Positions 37,001-50,984 of a stretch of 64,000 nt of DNA are shown piece after piece. The stretch spans positions 48,077,501 to 48,141,500 of the forward strand of contig NC_088335.1 of the NCBI RefSeq assembly GCF_036884655.1, read 5' to 3'. Numbering within the stretch: position 1 is the stretch's first letter; each line of letters opens with the position of its first letter. Below the pieces are notes generated by a model. That model worked only from the letters and a program-made list of their open reading frames with translations. It ran no database searches and was not told the origin of the DNA. The DNA comes from Musa acuminata AAA Group (Eukaryota; Streptophyta; Magnoliopsida; Zingiberales; Musaceae). The position numbers and the translations under genes were made by a program.

Positions 37001-40000
37001 TCCTTGAACTATTCATATTTGAAGCTCAAGATGGAGCTAGTTCCACCCGTATATGTCTTGGTTGGGGATTGACTGTTGATTGGATGCCTGTAGCAATGCA
37101 AGCAGGTCACTTTAAATATTTAAGGCGAACTAATCCTTATGTGACAAGGCAGACAATTCAGGAGCATGTTTCTGCTCCTTTTGTCTAAAAAGAGTTGGAT
37201 TATTTCAGGAGTTAAATTACTCTCATGACTTCTTTTATTTGCTGTTCACATGCTGAGATATGCACAACAGTTCAAAAACCCCAATCAAGTGTGTTCAACC
37301 AGATTGACAAAGGAACAAAACCACATCGTGTAGGAGCATTTTGGTATCAGGGTTGAAATATCAGGGTTTCGCTATTAGAGGTTATAATAAGGGAGCATCT
37401 GCAAACTTCAGAAACAAGGATGTTTTTCTTCTTCTGAAAAAGTGAAAACCCAGTTTGGAGGGCTATTCCTAGTATGATTTCAAATGGGGAATGCAGTTGC
37501 TTAGAGCTTAAGATGAATCAATTTCTCGTCTCTTAAAAGTTGTGGAGTATTTATATTAGCAAAGTATGGGTTGGATATAAATGGCCAAGAAATGGCTGGG
37601 TTCCCTATCTCTCTTTCTTTCTTCTCTATAAATGGCTGGGTTCCTTCTCTCTCTTTCTTTCTTCTCTAAATGTATGATCTAAATTCATCTCTTTTCTCTT
37701 TCAAATTGCTCTCTCTCAATAGTACAATGGGTTTTGGGTGTTCCTCTAGTACTGATAAGTTAATGTACATAGTTCATGTATGATCTCTAACCAACCCCTG
37801 CGAGGTTTCAATATGAACAAACGAGATGAGTATAGGAATATGAATCGGACTGAAGGGCTCTTATCAATTTTCTTCTTTTGTTATTTGAAAAAGGAAAGCT
37901 TTGTCCATGCTAGCACTCATCTGCTTTTTTGTTATCTTGACTTCCTGATTAAAGTTATTAAGGAATACATCTTGTTGCATTTCTTGTGGGATGATTTTTG
38001 TTGTCGTCATCAGTTAAGGTCTTTTGTATGACAACAAATGTTAAGAGTTTTGCATAAGGTCCTCTTTGCTTAAGATGACTTCCTCGGTGTCTGTTTCCTT
38101 GCAGTTGATATTATCTCGGCCATTGAATTTGATAAATCTGGAGACCATCTTGCCACTGGAGATCGAGGAGGACGTGTTGTTTTATTTGAAGGGACAGATG
38201 TTAAGAATGTATGTTTACTTCCTTATCTTTGAGCTCTTGCCCATACGTGTCTTGTTGTGATCTTTGAAGTTTCATGTTTCGGTGTTTTTGTTCTGCAGTA
38301 TGGCTCCCGAAAGGACATGGAGAAACAAGATCATTCAATTAGTAGGCACCCTGAGTTTCGCTACAAAACTGAGTTTCAAAGCCATGAACCTGAGGTACTT
38401 TGCTATAAGTAACAGCTATTTAAAATATGATTCACTTAATGTGAAATAGCAATTTGATGCAGATTTTTTATGTCTGTACCAGTTTGACTATCTTAAAAGC
38501 TTGGAAATAGAGGAGAAGATCAATAAAATCAAATGGTGTCAAACAGCCAATCATGCTCTTTTTCTTCTTTCTACTAATGACAAGACAATTAAATACTGGA
38601 AGGTAGGCCTTATTCTCATTCATACTGACATTGTCATCTTTCTTACTCTTGATCACTGGTGATAACTTTCTTTTTGTAAAATTGTGATTCTCTTTGAAGT
38701 CAGAAATTGAATGTGCCTTTTCACTTTCTGCTCATTTATAAATAATCTGTTCATGTGATTCTGGCTCTTCTAGAAGAAATTGTATATGTTTATTATTTTC
38801 AGTCTTTTATTAGTTTCTTGTTGATCTTATTGTATCATCTTCCATTTCTGTTGTGGATCAGTAATGTTAGAGTGATATCTATGATAGCATATGCTAGTCA
38901 TGCTGAACTATGCCAGACATCAAACTTTGCACTTTGTTTACTAAGAGTGCACCAAAAATTCACTCTGAGATCCACAGAGGTGGTGTTAACCTTGCTGTTT
39001 AGGACGTATCATGTTAGCAATTACATTTACCGAATATTTCTTTGGAATTGAAAATCTTTGGCTTTTGACCAAGATGCAGTTCCAGTTGCTGCAGTCTATT
39101 AATAGATTATGAATCCACCATAATTAAACTCTACTTAACTAAATATTGCTGTATTTTTGCTTTAAATTGTTTTGAAAATATTTACTATTACTGGCTGTTA
39201 AAAAAGATAGGTTGCATTTACATGGTGACTCTTGGAATTCTTGCACTTCTACTGGAATTGCATTTAATTTTAAAGAGTAGAGAAAAATCATGACAAATGT
39301 CTGATCCTTTTGCTTATATTTGTTGGGTTATTTTCAGTACAGTTGATGTCATGTCTCATTATTGATGGTTTTGTAGTATAAGACTGATTCTCAAGACTCA
39401 ATTAACCTTGATTTCTAACCTTATGATTCTTGAGTAGGTTGTCTAGGTTATTTTATGATGTATGATGTTTTTAATAATATTCTTTTCCTGTAATAGATCT
39501 ATTTGTAACTTCCTTATTTCATTTCTTGCATTTGCAATGTCATGTGTTCCTATTGAGAAAGCAAAGTGTGCTGAAAGTACAGTTGTTTCATATCAAAAGG
39601 ACTAGTTTGATTGTTCCAAAGGAAGGATAAATATGTAAAAAAAATCAAAAGAAGCTCTAAGTTCTCATGTTTTTAGTAAAAATATACTTGTACTGAATTT
39701 AGATTTTTTTACTAAATTGTTATAGATTTTTCTAGAAAATGAACTGTGATGGTTGTGAATCTTATGACTATGGAATTTGAGACTGTGTGGGTAGGCATGT
39801 CATAATGAAAACAAATTTAGAATTTGAGCTCTGTTATTAAATTTTTCTTTTAAATCTATACAGGTGGAAGAAAAAAAAGTCAAGAAGATTTCTGAGATGA
39901 ATGTGGATGCTTTACAAGCTGTAGGAAATGGCAGCATTTCTAGCTCAAGCATGACTAGTCCTATAGGATATCTTCCAAATGGCGGATGTTCGGAAAGACC

Positions 40001-43000
40001 GTACGGTCACTTGAGCTATGACTTATCGTTTCCTCCTGGAGGGTTTCCATCCCTACGTCTGCCAGTGGTAGTTGTACTTTACCCAGCCTATTGGACATAC
40101 AAAATAGGATTACAACCTAGATGCATGAATGTATATAATGCATTTAAAAGAAGTGCATCATTCAACAAATTGATTGGGTTGTAGCTAACTACATCTCACT
40201 TGTACATGCCTTGAATCTTCCCCAACATGTTATGCATTGATGTCTTCTTTTATTGGAGGTGAGCCATGGCCAATTGATAAGGTTTTTCCTTTACTACATG
40301 GGTGACCAGATTTCGAGTCACAAGAACAATCTCTTTGCTTGTGTATAAATCCTGCATATGCTGGAGGCTTGTACACTGGGAATGCCCTTCTTTTGTCTTC
40401 TTTAATTCATCTGCAGCCGTATCTGTCATGTTATTTCATGACTGCAGGTTTACTGTTAAGTCAGTGTAATGATCATTGAGTATGTTTGTTTGTATACATA
40501 GGTGACAAGTCAAGAGACAAGTCTCATTGCTAGATGTAGAAGGATATATTCTCATGCTCATGATTACCACATAAACTCCATTTCAAATAACAGGTGATTA
40601 TTTATTTCATAATTATTTTAGTGTCCTATTTCCTAGCTGAGTTCCATTTCTTTCATGCCTCAGTTGTTTTGTGCCTAAGCTCTTTTAATCTTTCTTGTCA
40701 TCTTATCAGCTGGATGTTTCTTCTTAATTGTGTTTCTTTCTGTATCATGGATTAATTTCTATGTTCTGATTTGGTGTCACCATGGACCTAGTGGTGCCAC
40801 CACCTACTCTTTTGGTTACATTAAGACATCAATTCTGCTTTCTCTATGTTTGTATCAGTATTTTGTAATTTGATGAGAAAAGGGATCCTATTTTAAGTGA
40901 TTACTTTATAAATTTTGCATCTGCTATCATTTAATTATGCTATATAAAATATTATTATTTTAGTTATGATTTGAAATTCACTTGTCTGTTGTCTTGAGCT
41001 TCATTGAAACAAACTGCTGATTTTCTTTCTTCCACTCAGTGATGGTGAGACGTTCATATCAGCAGATGATCTGCGAATAAATCTTTGGAATTTGGAAATC
41101 AGTAATCAAAGCTTTAATATTGTTGATGTGAAGCCTGCAAATATGGAGGATTTAACTGGTATTACTTCTTGATTATGAAGTATTATTAATTCCTTGAGTG
41201 TTAAAGGTTTGAGTCTGCATTTTTAAGTTATAGTTACCCTTGCTATGAATCTAGGACATATCTAATGAAGATGCAGTGGTAATTTCCTCTCATAATTGTT
41301 TCATCAGAGATTGAAAGGACCTTCTTTTTCTGCCTGTCTAATTTTTTATATCTTCAGAAATAATTCAATGCATAAGCTGTCTTCTATGGAAGAAATTGGA
41401 ATGATATTCATTGTTCATTATATCTGTGGATCTAAAAATGACTTGAAGTGGCTCCAGTGAAGCTGATTTATCAGTTGATATTTTTATTGTGGCAATTTCT
41501 GGCCCTAAGTAACATTCATTTGGTCTAGGGCTTAAAAGGACACAGAAGAAAAATCTAGTTCTAAGTGTTTAACTGAAACTTGCAACCAGTCCTGTCTAAT
41601 ATGAAGCTTGTTGACTAATGGATCGTAAAGCACTTAAACTGATTTAGAATTTAATTTCTGCAAACGAATTTTGCCTCTGCTTCATATAACTTATGTGCTT
41701 TCAGTTTTTTTTTATTATGTGAATATTAAGTATTCCATATTGAACGAACAAGTGCACATTAAGTATTCCATATTGAATTTTGATCAGCTATAGATACATT
41801 GTAATAAGTTGCTGAATTTTATATCTCCATTCTTTTATAAGAAGATATGAAGCTCAGAGGCTTCAACTTTGAGAGAAAAAAGTTGGTGTTATTAAGATCC
41901 GTTAGATGTTTACTTGGACTTTTTTTCTTGTGGAACTTGCTGGATGTGGCTTCATGATAGGATGGTGAGTCATATGCCAGGTCATCCGGTGTTTAACCTA
42001 TATCCCATACTATTTATCTTCTGCAGCACCTGGGACCTTCACTTTTATTTTCTGCTAATTCATTATCTTGAATTGTACATATGGTACTTCTTTTAGGTTT
42101 GGTTTTTAAATCTTTGATGCACTATTACCGTAACATTTGGTTTTTGAGTCGTGATAATTGTTCTTTAATCATTCTTTCTGTAACATCTCAGAGGTTATAA
42201 CATCAGCTGAGTTCCATCCAACCCATTGTAATATGCTGGCATATAGTAGCTCAAAGGGCTCAATCCGGCTTATAGACCTGCGACAGTCAGCATTATGTGA
42301 TAACCATTCTAAGATGTAAGTAATTTGTTTCTGCATGCAGCATACTGAATTTGGTCTCTATTTTGGAATGAATCTAAAATATATTGTGCTTGTTACTAGT
42401 ATATATTTTAGCCTCAAAAATTTGATATCATCTTATATAGCTTGTGAGAGACTACCAACAGGTTCGAAGAACGAGAGGCACCTGGTTCAAGATCTTTTTT
42501 CACGGAGATCATTGCCTCGATTTCAGATATTAAATTTGCAAGGGATGGAAGGCACATCCTTAGTCGTGACTATATGACTCTTAAGGTACCCTCTTATAGT
42601 CTTGTACCTGTTTTTAAAATATTTTTTCTGTCACTTCATTCCTGTAGAGCAGTCTAAAGACAAATAGTTTAAACCTAGACTCTGCAAATCAAGCCCTATG
42701 CTTTCATCTACCAACTATAAAAGAACTTTATATGTTGAGCCACATGTTTAAGGAATAAATTCTCCTTTTTGTTGTTCAAGAAAATTGTTCTATCTACTTT
42801 TTACAATTCATGTTGGCAACCTTGGAGCACTTTCACTTCTTAGAGATAAATGAAAATAATCCATATTCACATTATTTTTTACTTTTTTATAATTATTTTA
42901 TGTAGCTGCCATACCTCCATCCACTATTTCGTTACTGTTCTATCATGTTGGTTATTCATCTTGCATGGTTTTTATATTCATGGTTATAAAGGTTCATTTC

Positions 43001-46000
43001 GTAGTAAGAGCATCAGAATTAGGAATCCACCAATTAAGTAAATTGCATGTTGCAAATATTAGAATAGGAATTGTTGGTCTTTCAATGAATATTGCTTATG
43101 TCTCTTTCAATAAATCCTGGATCTTTTATGTTAAAAATCAGGATTTTACTTTAATCTTATGACCAGAATCAGCATAGATCATTTTCTTAGTAGAATGGAA
43201 TCATGTGATCAATTTCTCTTTTATTTTGGAGACAATTGCAGATTGGCTAGGTCGCTATAGCTTGTCATAGATCAATTGGAACCTTGTCAGGCAATGCTCA
43301 TTATTGTATGGGATTTGACCAGGATCAGCTAGGACTGGGAGGAATTTGTTGGCAGCAGTTGAAACTGGTTACCATTAATTGAATTACTCAAAACTTGATT
43401 CCCCAATTGAAACCATTGTGAATTGTGTTGATCAATTGACAACCAGCCAAAAGCAGTCATACTAACCATTTCTGTTAGAAATGGCTGGGCTTGGTATAAC
43501 TAGGTATTGTTAAGTTTAGTTTATTGAAAATTAGGGGTTTTGAAATCACAGCCAAGAAATGGAAAGAATAGAGAATCTCGTGAGTGATATTAGGAGCAAT
43601 ATGAAGATAGCAACACACTACCTATGTAAAATTTAGAACTATATCTACTTTTTACACATAAGTGGCTTGTCTATGAAGATGATGATGCTATATATGCTAG
43701 TACAACATTGGTACCGAGACTTTCTCCTATGGCGGGACCAATGATGGACCAAAGGGGTGATGGTTCCTCCCTTGGCGGTCAATGATGAGATTGAATCTCC
43801 AATTGTGGCATTGTTTCCAGCTTAGTTATCAGACCTGGATCAGACCAGATGGTCATATCAGAAAAACCAAAAATCAAACCATTGATCGATTCGATCCACT
43901 TATTGGATCGGATATGCTAAAAACCGAAATGAATGGACTAACCTGGCCCTTTTTTGGACCACCATTTAAAAACAAGTCAGATTAAATAAAACCTGTCCAC
44001 TTTTGTAATATAATTAAGATTACTTAAATACCCTCAACCTAAACTTTTCTTACTATTTATTCTTAAGGGTATTGAGTCAATCTTAATTTAGGGTTAAGGG
44101 GAGAAAGAAAGCATTCTTTTCTCATCTGGTTTCTCTTTCTTTTCACCACCTCTTCCTCTAAAACTCCTCCTCTCTGCCTCATCATCTCCCTCCAAGAACC
44201 TTTCTCAACCCTCTTCCCTAGTTGCCTCTCTCAATCTCTTCACCTTTTGATCACTCTTACATCTTCCCCTATATTTTATATGTTTCTCTTCCTTTGGCAA
44301 TTCCTCTCGTTTTCCTCTAACAAGGTCTCCCTATGGTTTGCTCCATTTCCCTTGGTCAATCTCGTTCCTAGAGAATCACCTAAGAAATTCATATGTTTCC
44401 AATATTCAAGTTATGACAACTATGTTGGATATAACTATTTGGATTGAAATGTAATTAGTTTTCAAATATTATTATGTGTTCATTAATTAGGATAAAGATT
44501 TATGTTCATAGATTTGGTTGATATTGTTCTTTTTATCTTATTCTATATACCTGGAGTTTAGTTTTTTTATGTTAAGTCATCATTTAGTTTCTTTATGAAT
44601 TTTGATATTTAAAATTTTTAAATGTTTTCTAATATTACAAAATTATTTTATATATTATAGAATATTTTTAATTAAACATGTGATCCAGTGACCCAAGGCT
44701 TGACCAATCACTTTCTGATTTAGTTTTCATAACTATGTTTTCCAAGATGCTGAAAAACCATGAATTGGAATGAGCAATATGGATTATGTTCTAAAGGGAG
44801 TAGAGTGATTTTGTAACTATGGATGATCCTTACTCAAATCTAACCTGATTTGGGGTTGGAGTTTTTCCAAATCTAACCCATTGGAAATTTGGTTGAGCTA
44901 ATCTTGGATGAGGTTGGGTTGGATTGTGGTATAAAGTGCATAACTTCAAAAATATTGAGTATAAATTTGATGCTAAATAATAAAAAACTATTGTTCGATC
45001 TTATAAGTAATATATACTGTATATTGTCAAATGGTATTACGGTAGGTATGTCTTGATCTCCAGCTGGGTCTAGGCGTGGGTTTTGAAACAATCCCAATGA
45101 ACCAATTCATTTTTCCTCCTCTTTTTTTTTTCTTTTTTTTTTTGAGTGACAACCCATGCAAACTCGAGGTCATGTTGAGATTTTGTTACCTAGATTACCA
45201 GCCTAACCCTATTAAGTGATCAAGTTGTATCTGGTGGATTAAGTTTGAACCGAGCTCAAGTTTAAATGCTACTGTATTGCGTCTCCAATTACCATTGGTG
45301 TAAATGAGATGGGTAAGGTACAAATTGGGTGGAAAATGTATTACTCTATGTCAAATCATCTTCGAGAAAAATAGTACTTATTTCTAGGTCATGTTCTTGC
45401 ATTATCTTTCCTCTTTCATTGTCCTTTATCTGATTCGGGATAACAGAAAATTTTCCAATGAATTCAGAAAACCATAATTTTGGTTCTTCTTTGCCCTTTT
45501 TTCTCTTTACAAATTGTTCACTGCCTCTCATATGTTTCCTTGTTTACCTGTCAGCTATGGGACATAAACATGGAGTCAAGTCCTGTTGCAATTTTTCAGG
45601 TCCATGAGTATTTAAGGCCTAAGGTGGGTCCTTCTTTTAATTAATTGATTTTGTATCCCCCTCGAATCTGGATTTATGGCATTGTTGGTTGGACTTTGGT
45701 GACTGAGTTCTCATTTCTCTGCAGTTATGTGATTTATATGAGAATGATTCAATATTTGACAAATTTGATTGCTGCCTAAGTGGAGATGGATTGCATGTGG
45801 CAACTGGTTCTTACAGGTACATTTTTGCAGTTTTTCAGTGATATTCTTGTGTTATTGCAGCTTTCTGATGTGTACTTATACACTACCATTAATTCAATTG
45901 CAGCAATCTTTTTCGTGTATTTGGATGCAATGAAGCAACTACTTTGGAAGCCAGTAAAAATCCGTTGAGGTATATTAGCTACTGTTAACTTTGTAACTTG

Positions 46001-47406
46001 GTTCTTTAATGGTTTAGAGTGTAAAATAGGCTAGAAAGCTCAACAGTTGAGGAACTACTGATGCCAGAAATTGTTAATACAGCTTAACTTCACATTCTAG
46101 ATTTTTCTCTGTTTTAGCAAGCATTTTTATAACACTGTTACATGGATTGTGGGATCACTTTGGTACATTAAAGTATGGTATGCAGTACCGAATGGTACCG
46201 TCCGGTATGGGCGGTACGTATCTGTCCGACAGCATACTGGTATGCGGACCGTCCGATACCGCTACAGTGCTACAGTATTATACTGTAGCAGTGCTACAGT
46301 GCTATAGTAATGAAGAAAAATATATAAAATTATTCGGTACACTAGGGTGTACTACTCGATATGTCCTGGTGTACCACTCGATACACCGGCACCGTACCAT
46401 ACCGAGCCAACCTCGAAACACCGGTACGGTACGGTATTGCATGCCTTACATTAAATAATAACAGAAATGTAGAATCTTTTAGTCCTGGATTGTGATAAAA
46501 TAAGGGTAGACTCCAGATCATTGTTTGGAACGTAATACATCTAATTGGAACATGGGACACATCTTTGCATATATACAGGTATGTTGATGTATGCATATGA
46601 ATATATTTGGATGTGCATACCACATATATTATATGAGTGAGAGTGCAAGGTTGATTTGCAAGAATGGCCAGCCACAAGTGAGTAATTACAATTTATTGAA
46701 TATGTGTATGTTATGTTCTCTCTATTTTCTTTATAAATGTCCAATGTTATTTTGCCATTCCACATTGCAAATCATTATCCTCTCATTTTTGGTAACATTG
46801 TCTTAGAGTCAATTAAGAAAGCTTGTGGTTTAACTTTAAAGTTTAGAAACTATTATGCTCATTGAGGACGCTATTTGTCTAGGTTACCTTGTGGAAGGTA
46901 ACTGTTTCTATTAGTGTACAATCCATATTGTTTTTAGGACTGAGCATTCCATACCGACTCTGTGACAGTCTATGAAACTAATGATCTGATTATATCAGTG
47001 TCGTTACAGAATAGTGTTTTCACTTGATGTTACTTTCTGTTGCATTATATTTGGAGCATTCGATATGGATGACTTTTTTCTACTGTGTTAATACCATATA
47101 GGCGACAAGTGCAAATCCCGTCGAGGCCTGCAAGATCGCTGAACAGCTTGACACGTGGTGTCGTTAGACAAGGTTCGTGCTTACACACTAGAGTTTTTCC
47201 TCGACTGATTTTTTTTTTTGATATAGTGCATTATTCTGCTGTACTCATGCTTGAATGGAATTGCCACAGGAGCAGAAAGCCCAGGAATCGATATGAATGG
47301 AAATTCATATGATTTTACAACAAAATTGCTCCATTTAGCATGGCACCCAAGTGAAAATTCAGTTGCCTGTGCTGCTATGAACAGTTTGTACATGTACTAT
47401 GCATGA
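34064..47406 (+). CDS. PP2A-B: protein phosphatase 2A regulatory subunit B (B55, WD40)
   Basis: Fourteen exons: 34064-34184, 38105-38208, 38299-38394, 38483-38602, 39864-40067, 40502-40593, 41040-41158, 42192-42315, 42462-42585, 45555-45623, 45725-45816, 45904-45969, 47102-47172, 47270-47406; 512 aa, phases all consistent, length as in Arabidopsis ATB alpha/beta. WD40 propeller landmarks include [38 protein letters not shown], the NDKTIKYWK blade, [28 protein letters not shown] and [25 protein letters not shown] B55 signatures. A plant-type insertion (~155-185, [13 protein letters not shown]) is present. B55 recruits substrates to the PP2A A/C core in cytosol and nucleus. Introns are very long (3.9 kb and 3.0 kb) because of transposon debris. 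Confidence 0.95.
36300..36700 (+). pseudogene. Ty3/gypsy gag fragment in PP2A intron 1
   Basis: A CCHC-type knuckle of the gypsy class reads [12 protein letters not shown] near 36545-36585, followed by an acidic [13 protein letters not shown] stretch, the usual layout just before the protease. Upstream frames have stops. The element is otherwise unrecognisable in this 3.9-kb intron. Confidence 0.7.
36770..36965. repeat. decayed interspersed repeat in PP2A intron 1
   Basis: Carries the same kind of words (GGTACTGGTCCTTGGTCTGA, ACCAAGCTATATGG) as 4640-4935. Confidence 0.35.
43821..44737. mobile_element. hAT-like non-autonomous element in PP2A intron 9
   Basis: The ends are short inverted repeats (CTTAGTTATC at 43821; CATAACTATG ending 44737). 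Flanking 8-mers GTTTCCAG and TTTTCCAA match at 6 of 8 positions, as for a decayed hAT target duplication. The 0.9-kb interior has a pyrimidine-rich core and no transposase. Confidence 0.5.
46172..46446 (+). mobile_element. GGTAC-rich hAT MITE, copy A (PP2A intron 12)
   Basis: About 275 bp dense in GGTAC/GTACC words around a central CTACAGTGCTACAG block. Flanked by perfect 8-bp repeats TACATTAA (46164-46171 and 46447-46454). Homologous along its length to 62872-63119 in the other orientation. No coding capacity. Confidence 0.85.
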
Positions 47407-48500
47407 AGATAGCAGTGGAAGGGGAAGGTCTCATTTTGCTAATCATTTTAAATTTTGGTTTGCTTCTGATGGCTATTAGCTTTTGACATACAATGCGCAA
47501 GGTGAAGGAAGATGTGTTGGTTAACATTTGCACATATCAGGGCCAGAAAATGCGACTCAATTACTGAGGCCACGTCTGTCTTACATTGCAGGAGCAGCTT
47601 CTTCTGATTATTATTAATTTTTTTTCGAAAAAAAGATTGAAATTATTTTTTTTATCATGTCCTGTTTCAAGCTCCCAGTAAATGTAGCTCCCTCCATTGC
47701 AGCTAATATTGAAGGCATTTCCATGTCCCAATCTCCGAAGGTCTATTACAGCATTTGCCATGAAATTAAAAGTGCATGGGTGCTTGTACTTCTGGACTTG
47801 TATGTTGAAGCTTGTGAAAGTTCTTATCATGATTCTTGTCCACATCTATATTGTCACCTAGATGTCTCAGCTGCTTCTTGATATTTGGATTGTAATATCT
47901 TTGCAATTTAGGAATTGTTTAGAAGACTCAATATCAATCTTTATTGATATTGAATTTATTAAGATGTCAAATAAGTGGGCCTTGATGCCTTATGTTGTGT
48001 TCCTTGTTCTACTTCAGGTTTGGTTTTGTGTCTGCAGTTAATGCTTCTTGTCATGTTTTGTAATCCATAATAGGTAAGCATTATGATGTTAATAGCCAAC
48101 TAGAACGGTGGAGTACTATATTCTCTTTTACTTTACTATTTAAACCAACTTCTCATCTGATGCTTCTACTATCTAGAATGCAAGTTTCGATGCTTATGAT
48201 ACTCTCTATGTTTGGGAAAGTGGTGACTGTGATCATGGTTTAAAATATTGGTTTTTATCAGTATGAGTTGATTGATATTTATTATTTTGACAAAGCACTA
48301 ATAATGGATCACATAATCAAAAAAAATTTATTATTTTATTCAATGATATTGGATGATATGTTTGACAAATTGTCATACTGTTTATGAACTGTTGTTGTAC
48401 ATTGTTTTGTTGTTCACTTGCAACATTTTCATCAACGAATTATTTATTATTCTTGTGTGCTTGTACGTATGTTTGATAATGCGTTTTGCTTTGGATTTGT
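47407..48500. other. PP2A 3' UTR and intergenic DNA
   Basis: The first few hundred bases are presumably 3' UTR; a TACATTGCAG acceptor-like site near 47592 hints at a possible 3'-UTR intron. No gene follows. Confidence 0.4.
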
Positions 48501-50035
48501 GTGGTTTTGTTTAAAAATTGAGCAAAAATGGATCGCAGCGTCGTAGAGTGATTGCTCATGACAGGCAAAATTATCCTAAAATGATTTCGTTTTTGTGTAC
48601 TAAAGTTTGTTTTCTATATATTACATTGGTACAAAACGTTAGTAATCTCAGCACTCTAGAATCTCTCAAGTGGGGCACTAGGCTGAATAGGGGTTGGGGT
48701 AGTATTAGACGTTGATTGGATTTCACAAGTTTACACGTTAAGTATATGTGAACTTGTCATCGTGCTCGACACTTGGTGAACATTGCTTTGCGGATTTACG
48801 ATTGTTCGTTTCATTTCTAAAGTTTTTATTTTTTTCTCCCCTTTCTCTTTTGTACATCGAGTGATTGTTGAATTGCTTGTAAAGTTATCCTCTTCGCGAG
48901 ATATTGAGACTTGTTCGTCGTTCACTTTCAAATTAATTTACTTTTTTACAGGTCCGTAGGACCTGAGTGAGGTTATAACCAAGTTGATTCTTTGCAGACG
49001 AATAATTCCAAGGAATTTCATGACTTGGGCAATCTCAGTTAAGTCTATGATATTGGTGTAAGGGTATTTTATGATTTAGGCAATCTCAATTAAGTCTGTG
49101 ACATTAACATAAGGGTGCGTCATGGTTTAGACAATTTTATTTATGTTTATAATATTATCACAAAAGTGCTTTACAACTTAGACAATTCTAATTAAGTCCA
49201 TAACATTATGATATCAGAGCGCGAAAGCAATTTGAGTAAACAATGAAAATGTTTCGAAATCTTGTCATGGTGAAGCACCATGGCGAATTGAGTAAGATGG
49301 GGCAAGTTGGACCATTGCCCTAAGTAATTGTATGTGGGTTGCAAGTGTAAACTTGCTCTGTTGTTGGAGTCGCTCAAGAGGAGCGTGACATCGAACAAGA
49401 TGAGTGAAAAGTTGACTATTCTTTGCGAGCAGAAGGCACAATATAAAGCGCTAACCGAGAAAAGAAACCATTAAGAGAGGCTTATAGTTATGGAAACCCA
49501 CCTTGACGTTCTTAAAGTAAGTTTGAAGGAACTCTACCAAGGTCAACAAAGACTTCTTGGGGGTAGAGAACTTGTAAGAAGAAGTTGAATCTCGGATTGA
49601 CAAAGTCGAGTCTTTAGCTGATTGATTGATAAAAAACACTAATGGTTTTGTACAACATCTACATTAAGTTATGATGGAACTCACATTTAAGGTTACGTTG
49701 CTCACAAGGGTTCTCAATGCGAGAGAGAGTAACACTTGTTGTTCCACTACAAAACTTGAGGGCACCCGAGTCACATTACTATGGGGGTGCCAGAGATGTG
49801 AAGAAGCCTGAGAATTTTTTGTTTGAGATGAAATAGAGCTACGAGGTCTGATTATAAAGAAACTAAAGTTTCGATAATAATCATGTATCTGAATGAGGAT
49901 GTAATATATTGGGAAGAGATCCAATATGATTGGTGTCAAGTGAACACGTGAGAAGACTAAAAACAAAAGTTGAGAACTTAGTTCCTTGAGAACACGAAAT
50001 TCATCACAAGAACGAAACTTAGACAACTCAGCATG
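48500..50035 (+). mobile_element. truncated Ty3/gypsy element: LTR end, primer site and gag
   Basis: An LTR-like stretch ends with CA at 49204-49205. The primer-binding site TGATATCAGAGC (49209-49220), complementary to initiator-Met tRNA, follows. Downstream are stop-riddled gag traces (about 49400-50030) with words of the plant gypsy gag core, such as MYLNEDVIYWEE, FLENTKF and KLRQL. Pol and the second LTR are absent, and the LTR's left end is not definable from one copy. Confidence 0.65.
49019..49210. repeat. 51-bp tandem repeat, about 3.7 copies, at the LTR end
   Basis: The unit begins CATGACTTGGGCAATCTC and contains AAGTCTATGA and TAAGGGT. Successive copies start at 49019, 49070, 49121 and 49172, decaying left to right, and stop at the primer-binding site. 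Confidence 0.8.
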
Positions 50036-50984
50036 ATTTTAATCAATGATTTAGCTCAATTGAAATTGATAAACCAATTAACTCATTAGGCTCGAGTCAT
50101 GACATTTGATATTAGAGTTAATATAATATTTTATAAATATACTACTATCAATTTCAACTTAATTATTTAACCAACGACATAAACCAAACAAAATTGATAA
50201 ATTAATTAGCCTATTAGGCTCTATTTATAGTCTTCCATCAAAATTAAGCTCAAGACAATTAGATACAATTATAATTGATATTTGTGAAAAAAAATATAAT
50301 TATATTTCAAAATAATAATATATCGTACTCATTTTTGGGTATCGATTCCGATCAAACCGGGCAATGATGTTCAAGTCTTTCTGCAGCATCTCATTCTCAA
50401 CATGAATGCAATGAGCTGAAGCAATTTAAATGTCCATAAAATCCAAAGATTTGCAGCGGTGTAATGTGACTGGCTACAATGTGTTCAGAAGAAACAAAAG
50501 CCCGCAACATTTCTTTACCCCTACAAAAAAAAAGGGCTTTGTACTGATCATTTACAAAGTGAAAAGAAACAGAATTCTCAGTTAGCTTCTGCTAGATATA
50601 GTTCATAGATATAATGAGAACTCCTACATATAGAATCTGGCATTTATCAAGATCATCTGTATTCTCTTAAACGCCTGTCAAATAGTCCAAACAACCAAAT
50701 CCATTGAACACACATTTCATGCCAAGAAGTTGCAAAATGACCTCATGCCAAGTTTCGGAACTAATTACTTGGGATAATATTTCATGTTTGACGAAGAACC
50801 AAAAATAGATGGAAAGTGTTAATGTTTCAGAACCAAATAAAAATTGTTCTTCTAGAGCACTCATAAATTATAGATTTAAATAAATGTGAACATCTAATAT
50901 ATACCATAGCTTGTGATGTTCGTTGGCCACACCAATGCTAAAATAGTAGGTGAACAATAGAGGTAGCAAAACTTGCTTATTGGC
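50036..50984. other. intergenic DNA and eS24 3' flank
   Basis: AT-rich. AAATTGATAAA followed by an AATTA/TTAGGCTC stretch occurs twice about 120 bp apart (near 50065 and 50188). The eS24 3' UTR probably occupies the right end. Confidence 0.4.

Noticed and set aside
49018..49211. Direct repeats considered as a CRISPR-like array
   Set aside because: The repeats are contiguous, with no spacers, in a plant retroelement LTR.
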